Of a stretch of DNA of 42,424 nucleotides, positions 8,681 to 16,971 are shown piece by piece. The position numbers were made by a program, and so were the translations under genes. The notes below the pieces were generated by a model. It had not been told where the DNA came from and made no database searches. It saw only the letters and a program-made list of their open reading frames with translations. The stretch covers positions 1 to 42,424 of the forward strand of contig DFAP01000052.1 of the NCBI GenBank assembly GCA_002365855.1, read 5' to 3'. Position 1 is the stretch's first letter. Each line of letters begins with the position of its first letter. Source of the DNA: Pelotomaculum sp. UBA3103 (GTDB lineage Bacteria > Bacillota > Desulfotomaculia > Desulfotomaculales > Pelotomaculaceae).

Positions 8681-9792
8681 ATCTTGTGTCATCAAAAAAG
8701 AGTGTTGTTGTAGCAATGAGCGGCGGCGTTGACAGTTCTGTTACCGCCGCGTTATTGTTGGAACAGGGCTATAACGTAACTGGAGTCACCATGGATATCC
8801 GGGAACCGTCAGATACCGGGCCGGATAGCGAGCGCGCAGGGTGCTGTTCACTTGACGCTGTTGAGGATGCCAGGAGGGTAGCGGGTATCCTTGGCATCCC
8901 TTTTTACGTTTTTAATTTTAAGTCTCAATTCAAAGAAAAGGTTATAGACTATTTCATCGCCGAATACCTTCAGGGGCGTACACCAAACCCCTGTATTGCA
9001 TGCAACCGCTACATAAAGTTTCAGGCTTTGCTTGAAAAGGCCCTGGGCTTAGGCGCCGAATATATTGCCACGGGACATTACGCAAGGCTGGGCTATAGTT
9101 CGAAATTCCGGCGTTATACGGTGTGCCGCGCGGCTGACAGGAGAAAAGACCAGACCTACGTGCTGTACGCGCTGACCCAGCCGCAGATTGCCCGCATCAT
9201 GATGCCCCTTGGTGATTACACCAAGGAAGATGTGCGAAAAATGGCTGCCGGCATGAGTCTGCCAGTCGCCGACAAGGCTGAAAGCCAGGAAATATGCTTT
9301 GTTTTGGATGACGATTACCGCGGTTTTTTGCAGGAGAGAATAAGTGACATCAAACCGGGCTTTTTCCTTAACCTGAAGGGTGACATAATTGGAACACATA
9401 AGGGTATTCCTTTTTATACAATCGGCCAGCGCAAGGGCCTTGGCCTGTCGGCCGGCGAGCGCCTTTACGTAGTAAAAATAGATCCGGAAAAGAATACTAT
9501 TACCCTCGGTCCGGGTGAAGCTGTGTTTGACAGCGATTTAACCGCTGCAGATGTGAACATGATTTTATATGAAAGCCTTCAAGGACCGCTGGAAGTAGAA
9601 GCGCAGGTGAGGTATAACGGAAGACCTTCCCCAGCCCTTATATCCCCCTTGGACGGCGGACGTCTAAGAGTTCAATTCAAAACACCTCAGCGATCTATTA
9701 CACCCGGACAGGCTGTGGTTTTTTACCAGGGGGAGTATTTAGCGGGTGGAGCCACGATCACTGCCCCCTCAAAGGATGAAGTTCATAAATAG
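8677..9792 (+). CDS. mnmA: tRNA-specific 2-thiouridylase MnmA
   Basis: Transfers sulfur to U34 of tRNA-Lys/Glu/Gln. Seen: the ATP pyrophosphatase P-loop MSGGVDSSV near the N terminus, NPCIACNRYIKF with the first catalytic cysteine, and AESQEICFV with the second cysteine, then IGQRKGLG and the C-terminal beta barrel. Length 371 aa is normal. GTG at 8677 overlaps the iscU stop. Location behind iscS makes sense since the desulfurase supplies its sulfur. Confidence 0.96.
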   Translation: MNLVSSKKSVVVAMSGGVDSSVTAALLLEQGYNVTGVTMDIREPSDTGPDSERAGCCSLDAVEDARRVAGILGIPFYVFNFKSQFKEKVIDYFIAEYLQGRTPNPCIACNRYIKFQALLEKALGLGAEYIATGHYARLGYSSKFRRYTVCRAADRRKDQTYVLYALTQPQIARIMMPLGDYTKEDVRKMAAGMSLPVADKAESQEICFVLDDDYRGFLQERISDIKPGFFLNLKGDIIGTHKGIPFYTIGQRKGLGLSAGERLYVVKIDPEKNTITLGPGEAVFDSDLTAADVNMILYESLQGPLEVEAQVRYNGRPSPALISPLDGGRLRVQFKTPQRSITPGQAVVFYQGEYLAGGATITAPSKDEVHK

Positions 9793-9921
9793 TGTTCATG
9801 CGGCATAGTTAATCGGGATATTATATGCGCGCCAACCCCTCCCGCATTTTTTCCCGGTGAAAAGGACATAATAGAAAATGCAGTTATGCGTTATTCTTGG
9901 TATTTTTGGGGGGCGAAAATC

Positions 9922-10095
9922 TTGAAATGCCCGGTTTGCGGTGGAAAGGCCACCGGGAAAGTCGGTATTGACCAGTATTATTGCTGGGATTGCTGTGTTG
10001 AATACCGCATTAATAGAGAAGGCGTTCAGATTTACGAGGTTGCAGAAGACGGTAGCCTGGTTGCCTTGGATCCGCAAAATGAGTTCTTACTTTAA
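9922..10095 (+). CDS. Small zinc-ribbon protein
   Basis: A 57-aa protein with a four-cysteine ribbon: CPVCGG at residues 3-6 and CWDCC near residue 22, followed by an acidic tail. TTG at 9922 is preferred: it follows a run of G's at 9908-9913 and begins directly with the ribbon. No function can be read; such ribbons bind zinc and often nucleic acid. A YtxH-like gene follows after 23 nt and both end at one terminator. Confidence 0.65.
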   Translation: MKCPVCGGKATGKVGIDQYYCWDCCVEYRINREGVQIYEVAEDGSLVALDPQNEFLL

Positions 10096-10118
10096 GCAGG
10101 TCAGGGGGTGGAATCAGC

Positions 10119-10304
10119 GTGCGGAACAGTTTTTGGAGGGGTGTTATCACCGGGAGTATTATCGGAGCCGCCATTAGCATGATAGCTGGGGATAGTGCCC
10201 GCGAAAGAAAAGGCATTCTGGGAAACAGCCCCAGACAGGCCAGGTCAGGGGCGCACAGAATGCTCCGTGGTGTGTCGAAAACAGTTAACGACCTTATTAA
10301 ATAA
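10119..10304 (+). CDS. YtxH-like small membrane-associated protein
   Basis: 61 aa: an N-terminal hydrophobic glycine-rich segment (FWRGVITGSIIGAAISMIAG, about residues 5-24) followed by a basic tail with RKGILGNSPRQARSGAHRM. This is the shape of YtxH/general-stress small proteins. GTG at 10119 follows CAGGGGGTGG. Function unknown. Confidence 0.6.
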   Translation: MRNSFWRGVITGSIIGAAISMIAGDSARERKGILGNSPRQARSGAHRMLRGVSKTVNDLIK

Positions 10305-10313
10305 GTTCAACTA

Positions 10314-10342
10314 AAGTGGGGAGAAGGTCTCCTCACTTTTTT
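10314..10342 (+). terminator. Rho-independent terminator
   Basis: AAGTGGGGAGA pairs with TCTCCTCACTT (11 bp, one G-U, 3-nt loop) and is followed by T's, ending the small-gene transcript before the permease gene. Confidence 0.85.
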
Positions 10343-10360
10343 CCTTGGCGGTGAATCGAT

Positions 10361-11401
10361 TTGGCCTGGTGGAAAGAAAAAAAAACTTGGCGAATTTTGA
10401 TGCTTTTAAGTTTTATGGCAGCTTTTGCATATTTATTCTACCTGGTAAGGGGACTGTTCTTCTCTTTTGCTCTGGCTGTCTTAATTTCTTACCTCCTGAA
10501 CCCTCTGGTCAACGCTCTGGCCAGGAGAGGCACACCCAGGGTTTGGGCCATTCTGTTATCTTATTTGGCCCTGTTTATCGTGGCTTCCAGTTTTCTTATG
10601 TACGGAATCCCCCGGATTGTCAGCCAGTTAAACGGGCTTACGGAAACCTTGCCTGTCTACACATCACAAACCTACGAATTAATTTATTCTATTCAGTCGC
10701 GTTTCATCAGCCTCGGCCTGCCGGAAGGGATGAGACAAATCATTGATGAGAGGATCCAATGGATAGAAGCGCTAATTCTACAGGCCATCAGCCATGCCCT
10801 GGCAGCAATTTTCGGTCTCCTGGAGTCCGTTTTTAAAATCTTGCTTGCGCCAGTTATATCTTTTTATATATTAAAAGACCTGGAACTAATTAAGAGTAAC
10901 GCTATTTCAGTTATTCCGGAGGAGTGGAGAGAAGAAACAATATGGCTTTTCAAGGAGACAGATAAAGTTTTGGGCAGTTTTATCAGAGGGTATTTACTGG
11001 TAGCAGCCATTATTGGTGGTTTGACCGCAGCTGTCATGGCCGTGCTGGGTGTGGAATTTTCTTTAATGCTGGGAGTATTTGCCGGGTTGGCCGAGTTGAT
11101 TCCGTATTTTGGGCCTATTATTGGGGCGGTGCCGGCCGTTGGGTTGGTGGTTCTCCACTCCAAGTGGCTGGCGGTTAAAGTGGCATTGGCCTTTCTAGTC
11201 ATTCACCAACTGGAGGGCAGCATAATTTCACCCAAGATTCTGGGAGACAGGGTTGGCCTGCACCCTCTGCTAATAATCTTCAGTCTTCTGGCAGGCGGGA
11301 AATTATACGGGCTGGCCGGTATGCTGCTGGCTGTACCGTCGGCAGCAATTCTCAGAGTTTTTGTTAAATTTATTTTACTTAAAGTTGCTGCCTGGCAATG
11401 A
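10361..11401 (+). CDS. AI-2E transporter family permease (PerM/UPF0118)
   Basis: Integral membrane protein of 346 aa. Hydrophobic segments at about residues 12-50, 60-80, 145-175, 205-235, 240-260 and 270-335 match the eight-helix AI-2E-exporter/PerM family; the family motif region PYFGPIIGAVPA and the segment HQLEGSIISPKILGDRVGLHP are clear. Family members are linked to autoinducer export or Na+/H+ antiport, so the substrate cannot be named. TTG at 10361 follows GGCGGTGA. Confidence 0.85.
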   Translation: MAWWKEKKTWRILMLLSFMAAFAYLFYLVRGLFFSFALAVLISYLLNPLVNALARRGTPRVWAILLSYLALFIVASSFLMYGIPRIVSQLNGLTETLPVYTSQTYELIYSIQSRFISLGLPEGMRQIIDERIQWIEALILQAISHALAAIFGLLESVFKILLAPVISFYILKDLELIKSNAISVIPEEWREETIWLFKETDKVLGSFIRGYLLVAAIIGGLTAAVMAVLGVEFSLMLGVFAGLAELIPYFGPIIGAVPAVGLVVLHSKWLAVKVALAFLVIHQLEGSIISPKILGDRVGLHPLLIIFSLLAGGKLYGLAGMLLAVPSAAILRVFVKFILLKVAAWQ

Positions 11402-11441
11402 TCTTAACTATTAAAACTAGATTCTGCCTGCTGAGGTGTTC

Positions 11442-11471
11442 TTGACACTCTACAGGTACATTTTGTATAAT
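11442..11471 (+). promoter_or_regulatory. SigA promoter of alaS
   Basis: TTGACA (11442-11447) and TATAAT (11466-11471) match both consensus hexamers with an 18-nt spacer. The predicted leader is only about 35 nt, leaving no room for a T-box riboswitch. Confidence 0.88.
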
Positions 11472-11513
11472 TATAGCGCAAAAAATAAAGATAAGGTTGG
11501 GGTTTTTCATTTG

Positions 11514-14147
11514 ATGACAGGTTATGAAATCAGGGAGAGTTTTTTAAAGTTTTTTGAAAGCAAGGGCCATAAAATTTTGCCAAGCGCATCGCTAATTCCC
11601 CTGGCCGACCCCAGCATCCTCTGGACTGCTGCGGGGATGGTGCCATTTAAGCCTTTTTTTACTGGCGCGGCAAAGCCGGAATTTACCAGGGTCACAACCT
11701 GCCAGAAATGTATTCGAACACCGGATATTGAATCGGTGGGCAGGACAGCCAGGCATCACACCTTTTTTGAAATGCTTGGTAATTTTTCTTTCGGCGATTA
11801 TTTCAAAGAGGATGCCATTCCTTGGGCCTGGGAATATGTAACCCAGCACCTGCGCCTTTCCCCTGATAAGCTTTGGATTACAATATATTTAGATGACGAA
11901 GAGGCTTTCGGTATCTGGAATAAAGTGGTAGGGGTGTCGGCTGAACGCATCGTCAGGCTGGACAAGGAAACTAATTTTTGGGAAATAGGGGTTGGCCCCT
12001 GTGGTCCCTGCTCGGAAATATATGTTGATCTCGGTACGGAGAGGGGTTGTGCCTCACCTGATTGCAGAGTTGGATGCGATTGCGACCGTTACCTGGAAAT
12101 TTGGAATCTGGTCTTTATTCAGTTTTTCAAGGATGAAGAGGGAAATTACACACCTCTCGCCAGCAAGGGTATAGATACAGGATTCGGTTTGGAGAGGGCC
12201 GCCTCTGTGCTTCAGGGTGTACCCACTAATTTCGACACAGACCTTCTCCGTGAGGTTATGGATTTCACCGCCGGTCTTTTCGGACTAAAATACGGTGTCG
12301 ATAACAAGGTAGACACTGCTTTAAAAGTTATAGCCGATCACTGCCGGGCCATTACTTTCGCTATTACCGACGGCGCCCTCCCTTCAAATGAAGGCAGGGG
12401 CTATGTAATCAGGCGCTTACTCAGGCGGGCGGTGCGCTTTGGCAGGTTGCTCGGTATTCAGGATACTTTCTTATTTAAAGTCGCCGGGGCGGTAATCCGG
12501 CAGATGGGCGAAGTTTACCCGGAACTGGTTGAACGGCAGGACCATGTAGTCAGGGTTATTCTAACCGAGGAGGACCGCTTCGGGGAGACCCTGTCTCAGG
12601 GTACCGAAATATTAAACAGGTTGGTTGTTGAGGCTAAGTCCTCCGGCAGAGATGCTGTTTCAGGACTTGATGCCTTTAAACTATACGATACATACGGCTT
12701 TCCACTTGAACTGACGCAAGAGATTGTATCAGAACAGGGTCTGGCGGTTGATTCAGACGGCTTCGGCAGGGCCATGGAAGAACAGCGACAGCGCGCCAGA
12801 AGTGCCAGGCAGGAGACGGAATACCTTTCGGAACGCGACGCCAGGTTCAGGGAGATACGTGAAGAATTGGGCGAAACTAACTTTGCCGGCTACGACTCTT
12901 TAGAGGCCAGGGCCAGAGTCATTGGCATATTCCGGAACGGGACAAGAGTGAAAACGTCAGAACCAGGCGAAGAAATGGAATTTATTCTTGATAAAACTCC
13001 TTTTTACGCTGAGTCAGGCGGGCAGGTGAGCGACCACGGCCGGCTTGCAGGGTCCGGACTTGATGTTGAGATAACGGAAGTGACAAAGCCGGTAGAGAAC
13101 CTTTTCGTTCATAAAGGCAAGGTAATCAACGGGGTATTAAAGGAACACGACCAGGTGCTGGCAAAGGTGGACATTTCCAGGAGGCTATCTGTCTGCCGCA
13201 ACCATTCCGCGACACATCTTCTGCACAAGTCACTGAAAGATGTTTTGGGACCACATGTTAACCAGGCCGGTTCTCTCGTTGAACCAGAACGGCTCCGGTT
13301 CGATTTCACACATTACAAAGCTGTATCCCGTGAAGAGCTGCAAAAGATTGAGGAAATAGTCAACAGTGCAGTCCTTGCCAATCTAACTGTGGAGGCGTTT
13401 GAAACCTCGATTTCCGAAGCAAGGTCACTTGGAGCGACGGCTCTTTTTGGCGAAAAGTACGGGGAAAGAGTCAGGGTTGTCAAGATGGGCGAGTTCAGCC
13501 TGGAACTGTGCGGGGGCACACACCTGCGCTCTACCGCCGAGGCGGGCTTCATTAAAATATTAGGTGAAAGCAGTGTCGGCGCCGGTCTAAGACGTATTGA
13601 AGCGGTCACCGGAGAAGGCGCCCTGCGCTATGTTAATTCAAAGGAGGAGCAGCTAGGAGAAATAGCCAGGCTGGTTAAAGCACCCCAGCATGAGGTTGTC
13701 AACAAAGTTGAGAGCCTGCTGCACAGCATCAAAGAGCTGGAAAACGAAACAGAGACGCTTCAGGCAAAGCTTGCCAGCTATCAGGTTCAAGATCTTCTGG
13801 AACGGGTAAAAGAGATCAGAGGAATAAAGGTTCTGTCCGGCAGGGCAGTGGCGCCGGATATGGACAGTTTGCGGGGAATGGTCGACCTGTTGAGAGACAG
13901 GATCGAATCAGGCGTTATCATCCTGGGAAGTGCTGCCGACGGTAAAGTTAACCTGGTAGCTGCTGTCACTAAAGATTTACTGAGCAGCGGGGTACATGCA
14001 GGTAAGCTGGTGAAAGAGGTAGCTGCGTTGGTAGGTGGAAGTGGAGGCGGAAGGCCGGAAATGGCTCAGGCCGGCGGTAAAGATGCAGCACGCCTTAATG
14101 AAGCGCTGGAGAAGGCCTACCATATTATGGACGGCCAGATAAAATAA
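11514..14147 (+). CDS. alaS: Alanyl-tRNA synthetase
   Basis: Charges tRNA-Ala and edits mischarged Ser/Gly. At 878 aa it has full length. Seen: class II core with TFFEMLGNFSFGDYFK, GVGPCGPCSEIYVD and GLERAASVLQG; the HxxxH editing site NHSATHLLHKSL; the second editing Cys/His in ELCGGTHLRSTAE; and the C-terminal C-Ala domain with GGSGGGRPEMAQAGG. ATG at 11514 is chosen because the frame upstream of it contains the consensus promoter. A gene cluster for ireB, ruvX and mltG follows, interrupted by one reverse gene. Confidence 0.97.
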   Translation: MTGYEIRESFLKFFESKGHKILPSASLIPLADPSILWTAAGMVPFKPFFTGAAKPEFTRVTTCQKCIRTPDIESVGRTARHHTFFEMLGNFSFGDYFKEDAIPWAWEYVTQHLRLSPDKLWITIYLDDEEAFGIWNKVVGVSAERIVRLDKETNFWEIGVGPCGPCSEIYVDLGTERGCASPDCRVGCDCDRYLEIWNLVFIQFFKDEEGNYTPLASKGIDTGFGLERAASVLQGVPTNFDTDLLREVMDFTAGLFGLKYGVDNKVDTALKVIADHCRAITFAITDGALPSNEGRGYVIRRLLRRAVRFGRLLGIQDTFLFKVAGAVIRQMGEVYPELVERQDHVVRVILTEEDRFGETLSQGTEILNRLVVEAKSSGRDAVSGLDAFKLYDTYGFPLELTQEIVSEQGLAVDSDGFGRAMEEQRQRARSARQETEYLSERDARFREIREELGETNFAGYDSLEARARVIGIFRNGTRVKTSEPGEEMEFILDKTPFYAESGGQVSDHGRLAGSGLDVEITEVTKPVENLFVHKGKVINGVLKEHDQVLAKVDISRRLSVCRNHSATHLLHKSLKDVLGPHVNQAGSLVEPERLRFDFTHYKAVSREELQKIEEIVNSAVLANLTVEAFETSISEARSLGATALFGEKYGERVRVVKMGEFSLELCGGTHLRSTAEAGFIKILGESSVGAGLRRIEAVTGEGALRYVNSKEEQLGEIARLVKAPQHEVVNKVESLLHSIKELENETETLQAKLASYQVQDLLERVKEIRGIKVLSGRAVAPDMDSLRGMVDLLRDRIESGVIILGSAADGKVNLVAAVTKDLLSSGVHAGKLVKEVAALVGGSGGGRPEMAQAGGKDAARLNEALEKAYHIMDGQIK

Positions 14148-14161
14148 AGATGGACCCAAAC

Positions 14162-14190
14162 AACCCGGTTGGCTTGTTACCACCCGGGTT
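14162..14190. terminator. Convergent hairpin between alaS and the GNAT gene
   Basis: AACCCGG (14162-14168) pairs with CCGGGTT (14184-14190). It lies between the stop of alaS and that of the opposing acetyltransferase. The T tract is weak on either strand. Confidence 0.5.
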
Positions 14191-14647
14191 ATAGTTTAAT
14201 GTCATAGGTCATGGCAATTTCTTCACAGTTGGGGAATTTTGGGCAGTTAACGCATTCTTTCCATACCTTTTGCGGCAGTGATTCTTTTGTTACTACTTTG
14301 AAACCGCATTTTTCAAAAAACTCCTGCTGATAGGTCAGCGCAAAGACGCAGGGTAAAACCAGTTCGCGGGCCTCTTCAATAAACATCTGAACAAGGTTCC
14401 TGCCGATTCCTTTTTTGATGTATTCCGGAGCTACAGTAAGGGCTCTTATTTCTGCAAGGTCTTCCCAGATTATGTGGAGCGAACCAGCAGCGGCTAGCTT
14501 TCCGTGCTCCTCTGCGATAGTAAATTCGCGCAGGCTTTCATACAGCATTGAACGTGGACGCGCCAACATCAACCCCTTATCTGCATAATAGGTAATTAAA
14601 GCGTGAATTGGTTCAACATCTGTTATTTTTGCCTTGCGAAATTTCAT
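14189..14647 (-). CDS. GNAT N-acetyltransferase, short ArgA (N-acetylglutamate synthase)-like
   Basis: A 152-aa GNAT protein. The acetyl-CoA loop is at YIKKGIGRNLVQ (about residues 78-89), with the upstream strand AEIRALTVAP. The C-terminal FEKCGFKVVTKESLPQKVW and the cysteine-bearing tail ECVNCPKFPNC match the short N-acetylglutamate synthase-like proteins of Clostridia and archaea, which make N-acetylglutamate for arginine synthesis. Substrate is inferred from resemblance only. It is transcribed against alaS. Confidence 0.8.
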   Translation of the reverse strand: MKFRKAKITDVEPIHALITYYADKGLMLARPRSMLYESLREFTIAEEHGKLAAAGSLHIIWEDLAEIRALTVAPEYIKKGIGRNLVQMFIEEARELVLPCVFALTYQQEFFEKCGFKVVTKESLPQKVWKECVNCPKFPNCEEIAMTYDIKL

Positions 14648-14817
14648 TTAATCAATAACACCTTTCACTGGAATTAATAACTATTATATATTAATGACAG
14701 TTATCACTCAATTACCTTTTTGGGAAGGTTTTTTTTAGCAGCGGAGGAAATAAAAAAGGACAGGCGAATATAAAAAGCATAAACCGTTTACGCTCAGTTA
14801 GGGAGGGGGTATTTTAG

Positions 14818-15078
14818 ATGTCCTTCGATGTAACAGAAAAAACGATGATGTTTAAAGTTCAGGCTGAGGATGACAACCAGGCCCGCACAATTTTACACCA
14901 GGTTTACGCTGCTCTGGCTGAAAAAGGGTATAACCCTATCAACCAGCTTGTGGGTTACCTGTTGTCGGGTGACCCGGCTTATATCACCAGCTATGGCAAC
15001 GCTCGCAGCCTGATCCGTCGTCTGGAGCGTGACGAGTTACTGGAAGAACTGGTTAAAAGTTATCTTAAGCAGGAATAA
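14818..15078 (+). CDS. ireB: IreB family regulatory phosphoprotein (UPF0297)
   Basis: 86 aa, a family-typical small protein conserved next to ruvX in Firmicutes. Recognisable parts are [33 protein letters not shown] and the terminal [21 protein letters not shown]. In Enterococcus IreB is a substrate of the Ser/Thr kinase IreK and affects cephalosporin tolerance. ATG at 14818 follows GGGAGGGGG. The neighbouring cell-wall genes (mltG, VanW) fit. Confidence 0.93.
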   Translation: MSFDVTEKTMMFKVQAEDDNQARTILHQVYAALAEKGYNPINQLVGYLLSGDPAYITSYGNARSLIRRLERDELLEELVKSYLKQE

Positions 15079-15110
15079 AACAAGACATTTCCGGGGGAGT
15101 TGTTAAATCA

Positions 15111-16058
15111 TTGCAGTACAGGGTTCTGGGAAGAACCGGGATTGTCGTTTCCCGTCTTTGTTTTGGGGCGTTAACCATTGGCCCTCTTCAGACAGACCTT
15201 TCCGTAACAGAAGGGGCCAGGATAATACGCAGAGCCCTGGCGGCAGGAGTCAATTTCATCGATACAGCGGATCTATATGGTACTTATCCCCACATTCGCC
15301 AGGCATTACAAGGCTATAGCGGGGATGTTGTCATCGGAACAAAGTGCTACGCATACACCTATGACGATATGAGGAAGTGTGTTGAAAGAGCGTTAAAACT
15401 TACAGGCAGAGATTATATAGATATTTTTATGCTGCATGAGCAGGAATCTATATTAACAATCAGGGGCCACTGGGAGGCTATGGAGTATTTATTGGAGGCA
15501 AAGGACAGGGGCATCATTCGTGCTGTTGGTATTTCCACCCACCATGTTCAGGGAGTAATGGACGCGGCAGCGGTTCCCGAAATTGAAGTAATTCACTCTT
15601 TATTTAACATTACGGGCATCGGGATCAGGGGCGGCACGAGAGATGATATGCTCCGTGCTATCGGTGTCGCGGCAAAAGCCGGAAAAGGGATTTATGGAAT
15701 GAAAGCGCTGGGTGGAGGTAATTTACTAAAGAAGCCTGAAGAATCTTTTGATTTTGTAATGGCAATCCCTGAACTGTCTTCGGTTGCGGTGGGGATGAGC
15801 ACCATTGCTGAAGTTGATTTTAATACCCGGTATTTTAGCGGTCAACCTGTTTCCGCCGGAATCAGGGCACTTGTCAGGAACAAGCCCAGGCGACTGCATA
15901 TAGAAGACTGGTGTCTTGGCTGCGGGCAGTGCGCAGAAAGATGCCGCGCAGGAGCCTTGACCCTGTCTGGCGGCAAAGCCGTGGTTGACAGTTCACTCTG
16001 CAGCTTATGCGGCTATTGCGGCTCTGTTTGTCCTGATTTTTGTATAAAGGTGATTTAA
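15111..16058 (+). CDS. Aldo/keto reductase with C-terminal 4Fe-4S ferredoxin domain
   Basis: 315 aa. The N-terminal TIM barrel (to about residue 255) starts MQYRVLGRTGIVVSRLCFGALTIG and carries the AKR tetrad elements DTADLYG (Asp/Tyr), GTKCY (Lys) and MLHEQ (His). A dicluster ferredoxin tail follows: CLGCGQCAERC and CSLCGYCGSVC, two sets of four cysteines. Such fusions are common in anaerobes and probably take electrons from Fe-S donors; the substrate is unknown. TTG at 15111 lies behind GGGGGAG. It sits between ireB and ruvX, an unusual insertion, and its stop overlaps the ruvX ATG (TAATG). Confidence 0.88.
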   Translation: MQYRVLGRTGIVVSRLCFGALTIGPLQTDLSVTEGARIIRRALAAGVNFIDTADLYGTYPHIRQALQGYSGDVVIGTKCYAYTYDDMRKCVERALKLTGRDYIDIFMLHEQESILTIRGHWEAMEYLLEAKDRGIIRAVGISTHHVQGVMDAAAVPEIEVIHSLFNITGIGIRGGTRDDMLRAIGVAAKAGKGIYGMKALGGGNLLKKPEESFDFVMAIPELSSVAVGMSTIAEVDFNTRYFSGQPVSAGIRALVRNKPRRLHIEDWCLGCGQCAERCRAGALTLSGGKAVVDSSLCSLCGYCGSVCPDFCIKVI

Positions 16059-16525
16059 TGTATAAAGATAATAATTTAATGCGTATACTGGCGGTAGATT
16101 TTGGGGATAAAAGAATAGGCGTGGCAGTTAGCGACCAGCTTGGAATGACAGCCCAGGGTCTGGAAGTGATCAACAGGAAAGGTTCCATAAATGACGATAT
16201 TGAAAAAATAAAAGAAATAGCTCTTGCATATGGTGTGGAGAAGCTTATAGTTGGGCTACCTCGCAACATGGACGGGAGCTACGGTCCCAGCGCGGAAAAG
16301 TCCAGGGTATTCGCAGGTAGATTGGCTAAAGCCATGAATATGAAAGTCGTCTTGTGGGACGAGAGACTGACGACGGCAGCGGCGGAAAAAGTCCTGATCA
16401 AAGCTGATGTGAGAAGGTCAAAACGGCGCCGGGTGATAGATAAAATGGCTGCTGCTCTAATCCTGCAAAGCTACCTCGATTTGCATTCCATTAAGATTAA
16501 CCAGGACGGCATACTCTTGGAATAA
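16058..16525 (+). CDS. ruvX: RuvX/YqgF family Holliday-junction resolvase-like nuclease
   Basis: 155 aa RNase H-fold nuclease implicated in pre-16S rRNA 5' end processing and in Holliday-junction resolution. Seen: RILAVDFGDKRIGVAVSD with the catalytic Asp, LIVGLPRNMDGSYGPSAEK, and VLWDERLTT with the acidic pair. ATG at 16058 overlaps the upstream stop and follows AAAGGTGA; the ATG at 16079 has no ribosome-binding site. Confidence 0.93.
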   Translation: MYKDNNLMRILAVDFGDKRIGVAVSDQLGMTAQGLEVINRKGSINDDIEKIKEIALAYGVEKLIVGLPRNMDGSYGPSAEKSRVFAGRLAKAMNMKVVLWDERLTTAAAEKVLIKADVRRSKRRRVIDKMAAALILQSYLDLHSIKINQDGILLE

Positions 16526-16563
16526 AAGTTAAGAGGAATAAAACGCGTGACAAAACGGTATCC

Positions 16564-16591
16564 TTGACAGTAGGCTTTTTTTAGATACAAT
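16564..16591 (+). promoter_or_regulatory. SigA promoter for the DUF1292 gene
   Basis: TTGACA at 16564-16569 and TACAAT at 16586-16591 with a 16-nt spacer. Confidence 0.7.
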
Positions 16592-16620
16592 GTCAAATAA
16601 ACTTGGAAGAGGTGGAAATA

Positions 16621-16896
16621 TTGACTGAACAAGAAGAGGTTATCACTCTGGTAGATGAAGAAGGGGCAGAGCACGATTTTACTGTCATCGATATTATAGA
16701 GGTAGACGGTTCCGAATATGCCATTCTGCTGCCGGTAGAGGAAGATAATGAAGAAGAAAGCAACGAAGCTATTATTTTAAAATTTGCCCGGGACGAAGAG
16801 GGCAGCGAATTGCTGGTCGACATTGAGGACGATGAGGAATGGGAAAAGGTGTCTGACGCTTGGGAGGAAATGCTGGCGGAGGAGGAAGTGGAGTAA
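16621..16896 (+). CDS. DUF1292 domain protein (YrzB-like)
   Basis: A very acidic 91-aa protein. EEVITLVDEEGAEHDFTVIDI and YAILLPVEED match DUF1292, whose members usually sit between ruvX and mltG in Firmicutes as here. Function unknown. TTG at 16621 is chosen because GAAGAGGTGG (16606-16615) is directly upstream; the in-frame TTG at 16603 precedes that site. It has its own promoter and terminator. Confidence 0.88.
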   Translation: MTEQEEVITLVDEEGAEHDFTVIDIIEVDGSEYAILLPVEEDNEEESNEAIILKFARDEEGSELLVDIEDDEEWEKVSDAWEEMLAEEEVE

Positions 16897-16909
16897 ACCT
16901 TGTTCAATC

Positions 16910-16950
16910 AAAGCTGGTTTTGCTGGGTTGACCACAATCCGGCTTTTTTT
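16910..16950 (+). terminator. Rho-independent terminator after DUF1292 gene
   Basis: AAAGCTGGTTT pairs with AATCCGGCTTT (one mismatch, one G-U) and is followed by a T run. Confidence 0.75.
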
Positions 16951-16971
16951 GCGATTTAGAAGGTGCTGATC

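Noticed and set aside
11436..11513. N-terminal extension of alaS from the frame opening at 11436
   Set aside because: This stretch contains the consensus TTGACA-N18-TATAAT promoter, so it cannot be within the coding region; the conserved AlaRS start is at 11514.
11472..11513. T-box riboswitch before alaS
   Set aside because: The leader after the promoter is only about 40 nt with no specifier loop or T-box sequence.
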